Shown piece after piece: positions 32,464 through 42,680 of a DNA stretch of 64,000 nucleotides; positions within the stretch are counted from its first letter, which is position 1, and each line of letters opens with the position of its first letter. The position numbers and the translations under genes were made by a program. Source of the stretch: Trochalopteron elliotii (Eukaryota; Chordata; Aves; Passeriformes; Leiothrichidae). The stretch covers positions 157,353-221,352 of the forward strand of contig JANPWX010000471.1 in the NCBI GenBank assembly GCA_024734555.1. The letters are read 5' to 3'. The notes beneath the pieces are model-generated. The model saw only the letters and a program-made list of their open reading frames with translations. It was not told where the DNA came from and ran no database searches.

Positions 32464-33787
32464 TGGAATTCTGTGATACCCACCTGCACTTTGGAGTCAC
32501 TGCCTGGAAATCCTGAGTTCTGCTGAACTGGGAGGACTGGGATACACTGGGGGGAGCCAGTGCCCCGTGGCACCGTGGCCAGGCCTTGGATCTCCGGGGA
32601 GCTCTTATCTCCTGCAGCAGTGACACTGAGCCCTGGCTGCTGGCCAGCAGCTCCCAACAACCACATCAGCTCCCAACAAGAGCAGCAGTTGTCAGCAGCA
32701 GGATGAAGAAAAATCTCCTGGCTGGAGCAGAGCAGAGGGAGGGCCCTGCTGGGATTCTGTCAGGGGCTGGATGGGCCTGAAGCTCCAAAAGGGGATCTCT
32801 AATTAGGGGAACCCTCTGAGTGTGATGGATGAGCTCTGTGCTGCTCATCACTGCAAAGCCAGCCAGAATCTGCTCCTTTGGAGCTCGCAGGAAACATCAC
32901 TCTAAAAAATCCTTATTCCTCAGTGTCTGCAAGTGCTGCCAAGTCCTCCTGCTCAGCCCAGACCTCCCCTGCCCGTCCTGGTGTCCCTTTTCCTGGGAGC
33001 ACAGTGTCCTTGGAGGCTGGAGCTGGAGCACACGGCAGCTCCTCACCCTTTCCCAGGCTCAGAAATTAGGGCAGGCTCAGAGACATCAACAGGTTTCCTT
33101 TCCTCCCGATGGCTGTGCACAGGAATATGTGGGAGAGGAAAGCAAATCCCTTCTGCTTCTCCTCCAGGAGCAGGGCAGATGCAGTTTAGCAGGAAAAATA
33201 CAATAAGAGAATAATTAAGCTGTTTGTATAGGGATGCCAAAGTCACTGAGAATTTCAAAGCCTTGGTGGGCTCTGGGAGTGCTGGAAAAGGGAAAAGGGG
33301 GAAGGAGGTCACTGAGTGAAGGATGGAGAGCACAGACATCACTGCGAGATGGTGACAAGAGTGGCCAGCCAGGCTCCCTGTCCCCTCCCAGCAGGACACC
33401 CTGGCCAGCAAAAATGGTCACAGCAGAGCAGAAGGAACCCCCAACCCCCAGCTGGTCCAGGAGAAGCCTTAGGGGTACAAAGTGATCCCTTGAAGTTCAT
33501 TTGTATCTTTCATTTCTGTTCCACATTTGAAGTTCTCTAGCAGTGTCCTCACGGCAGGAGCTGCTGAGTGGGCCCTGCTGGGCCTGGCTGGGCTGAGGGC
33601 TCCAGGGAGGCAGCACTGGCTGGGATATCCAGACACAGATGTTGGGAGAACCTGGTTTGCCCTGCTGGGTGGGGATGTGGTGTTGTAGGAGGTGGGAATG
33701 ACCCAGAAATCAGAGCTGGATCAATTCCCATCCCTCACCCCACTGGATGGGAACCCAGTCTGGTTCCTCTGAGTCCATACAGTGGCC
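32464..33787. other. Unique sequence
   Basis: No recognised element. Open frames at 32829-33485 occur on both strands without domain signals. Confidence 0.4.
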
Positions 33788-34082
33788 TGAGAGGGAAAGG
33801 ACCTTAAAGTTCATCCCATTCCTCCATGGGCAGGGACACCTTCCACTAGCCCATGGCTGCTCCAAGCCCCAATGTCCAACCTGGCCTGGGACACTGCCAG
33901 GGATCCAGGGGCAGCCACAGCTGCTCTGGGCACCCTGTGCCAGGGCCTGCCCACCCTCACAGGGAACAATTCCTTCCCCATATCCCATCCAGCCCTGCCC
34001 TCTGGCAGTGGGAAGCCATTCCCTGTGTCCTGTCCCTCCATCCCTTGTCCCAAGTCCCTCTCCAGCTCTTCTTTAGCCTCCT
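33788..34082 (-). mobile_element. CR1 LINE 3' region
   Basis: The reverse-complement CR1 starts at 'gagagggaaaggacctt' and runs through 'ccaatgtccaacctggcc' to 'ccctctccagctctt'. It has a small deletion in the 'cccctgccatgg' block. Confidence 0.88.
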
Positions 34083-34960
34083 GTGGCAGTGGTGACCACT
34101 TTTTCAAGGCTATTCCTGGCTCATTCCCCATGGCTCTGGAGCAGAAGGATGCTCTGTGCTGGAACACTCCTCTGGAAGCCACTGGCTCCCTGCTGGAGTT
34201 CCCCCACCCCACCCTGCTCCTGCCGAGCTGTGCTCTGGTAGGACACAGCAAAGGATGATTAATGGCTCTAATAAATATGTTAATCTGCAGAAATGAAATT
34301 TTCCTAATTAAGAAACCTCTTCTGGGGTTTTTCCTGCTCCTTTCCCGAGTGCTGTGAGAGCAGCTCCATCCACTCTGGAGCGAGGAGCAGCGGGACCCAG
34401 GGTGTCAATCACATCCCATTCATCCCAGCTGAACAGAGGGGATTATTCCCAGCTCCTTCTCCTGGGCAGAAAGGAGGAGTGTGCTCTGGCACCACTGACT
34501 CCTTTCTCCTTGGCACAGCCTCACCTGTGCTGGAGAAAAGCAGGATTTAAGCTAATGAAAGGATTAGGATTATCCCTGTGTAACCCAGGGCTCCGAGGCT
34601 GCTCGGATCTGTCACATGGAGCCATCCAGCAGGGCTGGGCCTCCTCCTCCAGCCTCAGCCCAGGCTCCTTCTCCATGTGCCACATCCCTGTTCAGGACAG
34701 GAGTCGGGTCAAGGAGTCCCCTGTGCTGGGAAGGGACGTTCAGAGGGTCCCCCAGCCCTAAACCTGCCCATTTCTCCATCCCTGGGTGTGGATTCCACAC
34801 TCCTCTTCACATGATGGAGAGTTCATGTTATTCCCTCCTGTCCATGGAGATTCCTGGATATTTGTTCCACTCTTTCCACTCATAAAACCTGAGGGGAAAT
34901 AGAAACATCCTGGATTTGAAGGCAGGTGAGACAAAGAGGGGGCAGTTTTCCACTAAAAGA
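34083..34960. other. Unique sequence
   Basis: A TAAT-rich segment lies at 34255-34315. No exon is recognised. Confidence 0.4.
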
Positions 34961-35698
34961 GGGATTGTTCCCTGGGAAGGGTGGACAGCCCCTGGCACAG
35001 GGTGCCCAGAGAAGCTGTGGCTGCCCCTGTGTTAGCATTGAAACACACAATCACAGAATGGTTCTATGCAGGTGCTTTTATTGAAGAGCTCTGGGAATTC
35101 AGGGGTACAGGGTACAGACCCAAATCTGACTCCCACATGGATTGGAGAGGGACATGTTTTTATACTCTTTTGTTATATAACTATATATATTAATTATTAA
35201 ACTCATATTGTTCTATTGTATACATTGATCTTATCCAAGCATGAATTCTTGTAGTTTTCATCAGCTCCCCCCCAAATATCGTTTCTCATGATTCTTGTTA
35301 AGATTAAACAATAATCATATTCAATTACCAAACAATCATTACAATTAATAATCATATCATTTATCATATGATGATTATGCAGGTGCAGTCTCACATGATC
35401 TAGTAAAGACAAAACCTAACCTCTGTTTCCAGGGCCTGTGTAGTTTTGGTTCCTTTTCCCAGGCCTATCCAGGCCCAACCTTTCTTTCCACCTACCCTGA
35501 ATCTACGGTATACAGTTCCCATGATTTTAGAAACATTTTAACCCTATGCTATCACCTGGATCCCTGGCAGTGCCCAGGGCCAGGTCGGATAGGACCTGGA
35601 GCCACCTGGGACAGTGGAAGGTGTCCCTGCCCATAGCAGGGGTGGGACTGGATGAGCTTTAATGTCTCTCCCAGCCCAAAGAAGTCCATGGATCTGTG
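34961..35698 (+). mobile_element. CR1 LINE 3' region split by an LTR
   Basis: The left part (34961-35029) ends 'gtggctgcccctg'. The right part (35555-35698) resumes 'cctggatccctggcagtgcc' and continues to 'aatgtctctcccagccca'. The intervening 525 bp is an LTR with a 4-bp TSD, so this CR1 predates that insertion. Confidence 0.9.
35030..35554 (-). mobile_element. Solo LTR, family epsilon (class I-like), nested in CR1
   Basis: A 525-bp element has TG...CA ends ('tgttagcattg' to 'atgctatca' on the plus strand) and a 4-bp TSD, CCTG, at 35026-35029 and 35555-35558. On the minus strand it has a TATAAAA box (complement of 35157-35164) and AATAAA (complement of 35077-35082) just before the 3' end, so it reads minus. 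The 4-bp TSD suggests a class I (gammaretrovirus-like) ERV. The middle is strikingly AT-rich, with an ATCAT/ATGAT palindrome near 35345-35375. It is the only copy in the window. Confidence 0.9.
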
Positions 35699-37396
35699 AG
35701 ATGCCCACGATTGCCTTGAAGGGCCTTTCCTGGTGTCTCCTGCACTGTCCATCCTTTCCCTGCTCAAGGGCTGACATTCAATTTATCCCCTGGGATGTGC
35801 CCCAGGGCCATTGTTTATCCAACCCAGGGGTGTTTCCCTGCATTTTCCAGCCTGTGGGTGCCTTTTCCTGCTGGATGCAGTGAGAAGCCTGGCCCTACTC
35901 AGAACTCCCTGTGCTGGTAAATCCCAGGAGCTGCAGCCATTCCATGTCACATTTCCATGGGATGTGTCAGCCCCTTTGATTTGCATCCCCTCCTTTTTCC
36001 CAGGAAGGTGCCAAACCTCCAAGAGCTGGAGCTCCCAGACAGTTCTGTATTCCTTAGCTGGACAAACGGAATATTGGAACATGAATCCAGTGATTTTCTT
36101 CTGCCTCCAAACCACAAATGTAACATTTGGATCTTTTCCTAAATATTCTGGTTCTCAGCTCAAACTTCTGCAGATCATTCCTTAATTCTTGGGCTTGGAG
36201 GCTTTTGGAAGTAGGACTTTGGAATGGGGCTATGGATCACTCTCACTGTGACTTGGGAATTGATAAATTGGAGGGTGATGGAGGGGTGGAAGGGATTTAT
36301 TGCAAGGCAGGAAAAAAAGGGTCTGTTGCATCACTGTTCCTGGTTTTCTTGGAATCCTGGACCACCTTTCTTGTTTAGAAAGGTAAAAACCTCACACAGA
36401 TAATTCCAAGAAAAGATAGGTAAAAACCTCATGCAAAGAATCCGTTTAAAAAGAAAAAAAGAGAATCTATTCTTTCCTTATTTTTCTTGCTCTCTTCTGA
36501 ACACATTTTCTATTGGAAACACCCAAATTCCAAAAAATAACCAGAATTCAAAACAGACAAATATTCTGGGATGACAAAAATCGCTTTAGTGAAGTTTTAG
36601 GAAGTGGCAAAACTGACTGTAAATGGCATTTCTGGCTGAAAAGATGCCAGAGTTTAAATGGGCATCTGTTTAAAGGGAACCAAGAAGAAAAGGTTGAAAG
36701 TGAAAAGATGAGAGTCCAGAAGAGGAATCTCATGGAAAATGAAAACATTTCCTGTGTGAGGAATTTGTGAGTTATAATCAAGTTAAGAAAACTTTGCTTT
36801 CTAAGGTGGCCAACCTTAATGAAAAGTCAGAATTGCAATTAAATCTTGGGATCAGAGCTTGGAGCTGCTGTTCTGATTAACTTTCATTCCCAGCAGGAAT
36901 GACTGCCAGATTTTCAGGAAGGAGATGCATTTGCAGCTCCCTGGTTCTTCCCATTTGTAGCACTGGGGTTCAGCTCCATTTCCTACCCAAAGAAATCACT
37001 CTTGACAAACAATGAAGCAGTCCATTAATTAGTTGTCTTTAATTGTCTTAACAAGCTCGTTGCTGTAATTAATTGGTGAAGAGCAGTAAAACTGGGATTG
37101 TTCCATGTTTAATGGCTGGAATGTCCCATTCCATGGTGTTCATGAAGCTGTTTTGAAATGGCAAATGGAGGCTGGGAGACCTTCCTGAAAGGGGAATGTA
37201 AATAATCCTAATATAAAACACTGGGATGTGGATGGAATAATGCCAATGGAATTATACCCAACATTCTATAGGCCTTTGGGATCATTAATTGTTGGGCTTA
37301 ATGACTAATTAAAAATCACCACTTCCCAAACTCAGCCCTTTTCCATCCAGGAGCATCTTCCCCATGAGCAGAGGAGTGGGATGTGAATCACGGTGC
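35699..37396. other. Unique sequence, AT-rich in the second half
   Basis: 36400-37310 is AT-rich, with a TAATTA cluster at about 37020-37085. No known repeat or gene is seen. Confidence 0.4.
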
Positions 37397-37673
37397 CAGG
37401 ACACAGGGAATGGCTTCCCATGGACAGAGGGTGGCTTAGGTGGGATATTGGGAAGGAATTCCTCACACTGAGGGTGGAGAGGCCCTGGAATGGTTTTTCC
37501 AGAGCAGCTGTGGCTGCCCCTGGATCCCTGGCAGTGCCCAAGGCCAGGCTGGACACTGGGGCTTGGAGCAGCCTGGGACAGTGGGAGGTGTCCCTGCCCA
37601 TGGCAGGGGTGGCACTGGATGAACTTCAAATTCCCTTCCATCCCAAAATAGTCCATAATTGTAGGATTCTATG
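37397..37673 (+). mobile_element. CR1 LINE 3' region
   Basis: It runs from 'ccaggacacagggaatggc' through 'gctgtggctgcccctggatc' to 'ataattgtaggattctatga', which keeps an attctatg-type tail. Internal blocks match the copy at 23826-24229. Confidence 0.9.
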
Positions 37674-39531
37674 ACCTTGCCACACCAGTGTTGAGAGATT
37701 GTTTTTTATTCCTTAAATTCCAATAAACACAGCTAAGTCCTCCCTTAGGTTGATTCCCGAGTGTATTTTTGGACATACTTATGAAAATCCCTCTCCCAGA
37801 ATAAGCTGAACTGGAGAAGCTCCAGAGCAAATCCCAGATCCTGGAAAAGCAAAGCCTGGCAGGTAACTCTGGGAGTGTTGGGGGTTGCATGTCTCTAGGG
37901 AAGCTTCAGGACACACAATGTTGGATGGGTGTCACCAGGCAGATTCCTGGGAATGAAGAAATGGGGCTAACATGGATCAGGAATAACAGGAATCTGCTCA
38001 GGGAGAGGTGTGGGAGCTCACAGCCAGCAGAAACATCCCAGGAGGAACATTTTACATCCCTGCATTGTTTTGATTGCTGTGCTCTTCTAAAAGCTGGGAG
38101 TTTCCTCCACACTTTTAAATTTTTTATCCCCAATTTATTTGGAATCTCCTGTCTGGCACCTGGAATCTGATTTAGTAGGACACAGAAACCAATCTGGGGC
38201 AGGCAGGGTGATCTCCTTCCCATCCTGCCTGCTCCCAGCCCTGCAGAGAAGGCTGAATCCAGGTTTTTTTCCATGTGTGAAGGGAAGATTAATAAGCAGC
38301 AGAAGGAAAGGTGTCACCAGGCTCTGTTCCCAATGTTTTTAGTAACAAAGATCATTCCCTGAATTGATATTCAGGCCAAGAGTGGGTTTGTTTTTCTGTG
38401 TGTGTGTTGAATAATAGTAGGAAAATCCCAAGGGAAGGATTTCTGGATGTGCAGCCCCTCATCCCAGGCATTGCTGTGCCCTTGTGGGTGTCACACCCCA
38501 GGACTGGCACCTCCTGCTTTGCCCTTTTCTAGGGCCACTCAAGTTGATTTTGGGCTTCAGATTCCACAACCCTGCTGGAATAACAGTTTGAGGGTTTTTT
38601 TTTTTTTTTTTGTGGAAGCTGATAGAATTCTGCAAATCTAGAGTTGTTATTTCCAGCCTGTCTCTCCAAATGGGAATAATTATTTCAAGCATCTTCCCTG
38701 GGCTTTAATAAAACAATCAGCTGGAACAACATCATTACTTAAAGTTTGATGCTGCTCCCTGGGAGAACATTCCTAATCCCTAATCACTTTGGATCAGTTT
38801 GGATCTGCCTGGCTGCTTCCAGCTGACTTGAAGCCACTGGAAAAAGTGGAATGGATCTATGGGAAATATTGGAGATATTCCCCAGCTGGACACAGCAGGA
38901 GGGTTGGGAATCTCCTTTTCCATCCCCAAATATTCCATGATTCTGTGAAATGAGCCTTCTTTTTATATTCTTAAACCTGTGCCTGTGTGTAATTCCAAAG
39001 GATGTGGGGAGCCAGGCAGGCACGGGGCTCTTCCCATATCCTGGCATGCTGCTCCCTGTTTTAATGAATTATTAAGGGAACAGCATTTTCTGTTGGATGT
39101 TCCTTGTGAGGAGTGAAAGAGGCACCACCCTGCACACCAGGGCTGTCAGGACCTGTTCCATTCATTAACATGCTCCATTAATTAACATGTTTACATTATG
39201 TAACATCCCCGTGCTGCATTTTTAATTCCAGCCCGTGCTAACAATCCCTTTCCCAACTCCTCATTATAGGGAATCATTGCACAGACCAGGTGGCTCATAA
39301 GGATTTTAATCTCTTCCCTCCCTTTTTGGCCCAGGTTTTTGTGTGTTTGTACCAAAGTTAGGCTGGGGTGGTAGAATCCCCTTCTCACAGGCCCTGAGCA
39401 TCTGCAAATCCTGCAAAATTCCTGCTGTTCAAGGGAAAAATTCCTGTGGAGCCAGGCAGGTCATTGGCACCAAGGAAAAGGCTTTTTAGTGGGGCAGGGA
39501 AAGGTTTCTGGAAATGTCAGAGACATCCTGG
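37674..39531. other. Mostly unique sequence with a possible CR1 tail
   Basis: Poly-T lies at about 38596-38612. A possible bare CR1 terminus ('tattccatgattctgtga') lies at about 38930-38949. 39055-39195 is rich in ATTAAT/ATTAACATG motifs. No exon is recognised. Confidence 0.4.
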
Positions 39532-39948
39532 CCTCCAAACCCCATCCTGGGCCACCAAACCCCATCCTGGGCCACCAACCCCATCTTGTCCACCAAACCC
39601 CATCCTGGGACATCAAACCCTGTCCTGGGCCACCAAATCCCATTCTAGGCCACCAAACACCATCCTGGGCCACCAAATCCCATCCTGGCCACCAAACCCT
39701 GTCCTGGGCCACCAAACCCCATTCTAGGCCACCAAACCCTGTTCTGGGCCACCAACCCCCATCCTGGCCACTAAACCCTGTCCTGGAACACCAAACACAA
39801 TTCTAGGCCACCAAACCCTGTCCTGGGCCACCAAACCCCATTCTAGGCCACCAAACCCTGTCCTGGCCACCAAACCCTGTCCTGGGCCACCAAACACAGT
39901 TCTAGGCCACCAAACCCCATTCCAGGCCACCAGACCCCATCCTGGGCA
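39532..39948. repeat. 21-bp minisatellite, about 20 units
   Basis: The unit is about 'ccaccaaaccccatcctggg'. Units ending 'tgtcctgggc' repeatedly alternate with units ending 'attctaggc', which gives a partial 42-bp higher-order period. Because 21 is a multiple of three, overlapping open frames on both strands encode 7-residue periodic strings. These are composition artefacts. Confidence 0.97.
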
Positions 39949-40267
39949 GTCATACAGGATCTGTGGTGGTTGTTGGCAATTCCAAATGCCCCAACAACAA
40001 AGGAATGGCAATGGAAACCCACTGGAGCAGGTGGAGGTGAACATACCTGAGCTCAGTCATGGTCTAGAATTCCCTAATTATGACCATGGCATGGAATTCC
40101 CTAATTATGACCATAATGACATCCAGAGGAAACAGCCTTTGCTCCCACCTGGCTCATCCAGCATCCACAGGAGTCTTCTGGGGACAGCAACACACAAAAA
40201 TTGGGATGAGCTTTGAGATCATTGAGATCAATTGAGATCAAAGCAGGAATGGCAGGGAAGGGGAAGG
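39949..40267. other. Unique sequence with small tandem duplications
   Basis: A 27-bp direct duplication around 'gaattccctaattatgacca' lies at about 40068-40118. A short (TGAGATCAAT)-type triplication lies at about 40217-40243. Confidence 0.6.
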
Positions 40268-40808
40268 ATGAGGAAATGGCCTGAAGATGCACCAGGGGGA
40301 TTTGGATCAGAGATTGGAAACAAAATGTTTCCCTGGCAGAGCAGTCAGGCCTTGGAATGAGTTGCCAGGGAAGTGGTGGATTCCCTGTGTCTGGAAGTGT
40401 TCCAGAGGGATCTGGATGTGGCACTTGGGAATGTGTTTTTGGGTTGTGGGGTGATGTGGTAATTTCAGGCACATGAAAGATGAGGCAGACACAGAAGGTC
40501 AGGCAGGAAAAGCTTCTGTTTTAATTTTCTGACTCCATCTTTTATACATTTTGGCCAGAAGGCAAAAGATTGGCTACACACAGTGCCACCTTCTTGACCT
40601 CATTGGTGAACATCACCATCAATCACATTCCTCCTCTGAGGGGAGAAATATGTAACCAAAATAGATAAGTTCTAAATATCTACATAGTTTATATGAGGCT
40701 GGTGAGAACCTCCACTACAAACTGCAAACACTGGAAAGCAGGAAAATTCAGGGCAACAGGGTGATGGTTGGATTAGGAGATTTTATAGGTCTTTTCCAGC
40801 CTGTGGTC
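40268..40808 (+). mobile_element. CR1 LINE 3' region split by a gamma LTR
   Basis: The left part shows 'caggccttggaatgagttgc', 'cagggaagtggtgg' and 'ggatctggatgtggcac', up to 40454. The right part from 40759 shows 'gggtgatggttggatta' and 'aggtcttttccagcct'. The two halves are continuous in the CR1 consensus, so the gamma LTR inserted into this CR1. Confidence 0.88.
40455..40758 (-). mobile_element. Solo LTR, family gamma, copy 3, nested in CR1
   Basis: A 304-bp minus-strand LTR has an exact 6-bp TSD, GGGTGA, at 40449-40454 and 40759-40764. It shares 'gcaaaagattggctacaca' and the 'gagaaatatgtaa' blocks with the other gamma copies. Confidence 0.92.
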
Positions 40809-41002
40809 AGGATTTTTGTACCTCATTTCTGAGATTCCAACTGAGAAAACCTCACTAAAAACCCAGTGCTGTCCCATGGGAACATCAGGGAAGCACAGAC
40901 AGGTTTTCCAGAGTGGGATCTGTCTAGGAAACACTTCCTGTTTGTTGCAGAAGGAATCACTGGGATTCCCACATCCCAGGATTCCCTGGAACAACCCATA
41001 CA

Positions 41003-41141
41003 TGGAAGTGTTCCAGAGTCATCTTGGACAGGGCTTGGAGCAGCCTGGGAGAGTGGGAGGTGTCCCTGCCCATGGCAGGGGTGGAATGGGATGACCTTCA
41101 AGGTCCCTTCCCATCTACGTCACTCCAAAATTCCATAATTC
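41003..41141 (+). mobile_element. CR1 LINE 3'-terminal fragment
   Basis: 'gggcttggagcagcctggg', 'gtccctgcccatggcagggg' and 'aaggtcccttcccatc', ending 'attccataattct', identify the terminal CR1 section. Confidence 0.85.
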
Positions 41142-41379
41142 TAATCTGAAAGAGCTGAAAGGCCTGGAATGAGCACATCTTCCAAATAAAGTATGGAAGG
41201 CCAGGAAGAACTGGTGAATGCAGTGATGGAGGCACTGGTGCCACAACATTCCACACTCATGGATGCTTCCCTTTCCAAAGCACCACCACTCTTGTTTGCT
41301 GATATTCCCTGGAAAAGATCAGAAAAGCCTCAGGACACACAGAAAAAAATCCTAAATATGCCCTAAATTCCACACTGCA

Positions 41380-42120
41380 GTGGGCAGAAAGTCCCATTTT
41401 GCTGTCCAGAGACCCATTTTGAGTTTCTGAATGAGCATTCCCGGGATCTGAACCCTCATTTTCATCATCCCGACTTTTAGAGCACAAATTTTTCATTTTT
41501 CAGGACCAAAGAATAATTTTTAGGATTCCATTTTAAAGAAGGGCTCACACCTCCACTTTTAGCTATAACCCCTCATTTCCAGAAGCCAAAAATCCCAGTT
41601 TGAATGCCCAAAAGCACTTACAGAGCCCCAAATTCTCTTTTTTCAGGGCTCAAAGCCACATTTTTAAGACCCAACCCTCATTTTATGCTCCAAATGTTCA
41701 TTTTAAGACCCAAAGCTACATTTAGAAGGTTCAAACCTTCATTTTAGGAACCAAACCCTCATTTTTAGTGCCAAACCCCATTTTTGTGACCCAAATCTTC
41801 ATTTTTTTATAGTCCAAAAGCTCTATCAAATCAGCATTTAGTGTCCAAAACCTCCAGAGGGGCATTTTTAGGATCCTGCCCATCATTTTTAGGATCTAAG
41901 CAACATCACTCTCCAAACTCTCAACTGTAGGTTGCAAATCCCCATTTTAGGGCCCAAATTCTCATTTTTAGAGCCCAAAATTTTGCTTGTAGGCTTGAGA
42001 TCCTCCTTTTCAACTTCCAACCCCTCATTTTAGGGTGCAAACTTCACACTTAGGCCTCAAAGCTTCATTTTTTGGTGTTCAAAGCCTCATTTTGAGCATC
42101 CAACTCCCAATTTTTAAGTG
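41380..42120. repeat. Ancient degenerate ~25-30-bp tandem repeat
   Basis: Over about 740 bp a motif like 'cccaaaccctcatttttagg' recurs every 25-30 bp with heavy divergence (for example near 41690, 41755, 41775, 41945 and 42020). Spacing is irregular. No transposon signature is visible. Confidence 0.75.
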
Positions 42121-42375
42121 GTACCCAATAAGATAACAGAAAGTCAGGACTGTGAGATGCTGCAGGACTGGGAACCAGTTAAACCCAACCCAAAACCAGC
42201 AGAGGAGTCCCCCAAAATGCTGGGACTGGTTGAATAATCAGAAGATTTAACCACAACCTCTCTGTGTTTATGGCTTGGAGACCATTTTTTTCAGTTTTCC
42301 TGATAATCTCAAGGATCAGAGTCAAAAAAACCCACTTCAAATTTTGAAGTTTGTCAGGTTTTTTTAAAGGAAATT

Positions 42376-42680
42376 TGTAGCCCTGGTTCCATGCCTGAGA
42401 TATTTTGGTTTTTTGAAATTCTTTTCCCAGGGAATTTTCTGTAAACAGGAAAAATGTTTTTGTGTCTGTAACTTTGTTTTTCATTCCTTTTGCTAGGAGG
42501 GACTTCTTCTTGATGTCCCTCTGCTCTGGCCAATGTGATTGAAGAGGTTTGTCTTTGTTTCACCAATCAAATTGGTCTGTGTAAAATAGTATAAAAAGGA
42601 GACACATCCCAAAAATAAAGGAGTCATTTTCAGCCTTCTGAAACTCAGAGTCTGTGTCGTTGTGGTGTAAAGCAGCATCA
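42376..42680 (+). mobile_element. Solo LTR, family alpha, copy 3
   Basis: A 305-bp element, TGTAGCCCTGG...CAGCATCA, has an exact 6-bp TSD, GAAATT, at 42370-42375 and 42681-42686. The promoter block CCAATC-TATAAAA-AATAAA is intact. It differs from copy 1 by scattered substitutions and a 3-bp insertion ('cttcttcttg'). Confidence 0.93.

Noticed and set aside
39446..40044. Overlapping P/H/W-rich frames on both strands
   Set aside because: Produced by the 21-bp minisatellite, whose period is a multiple of three.
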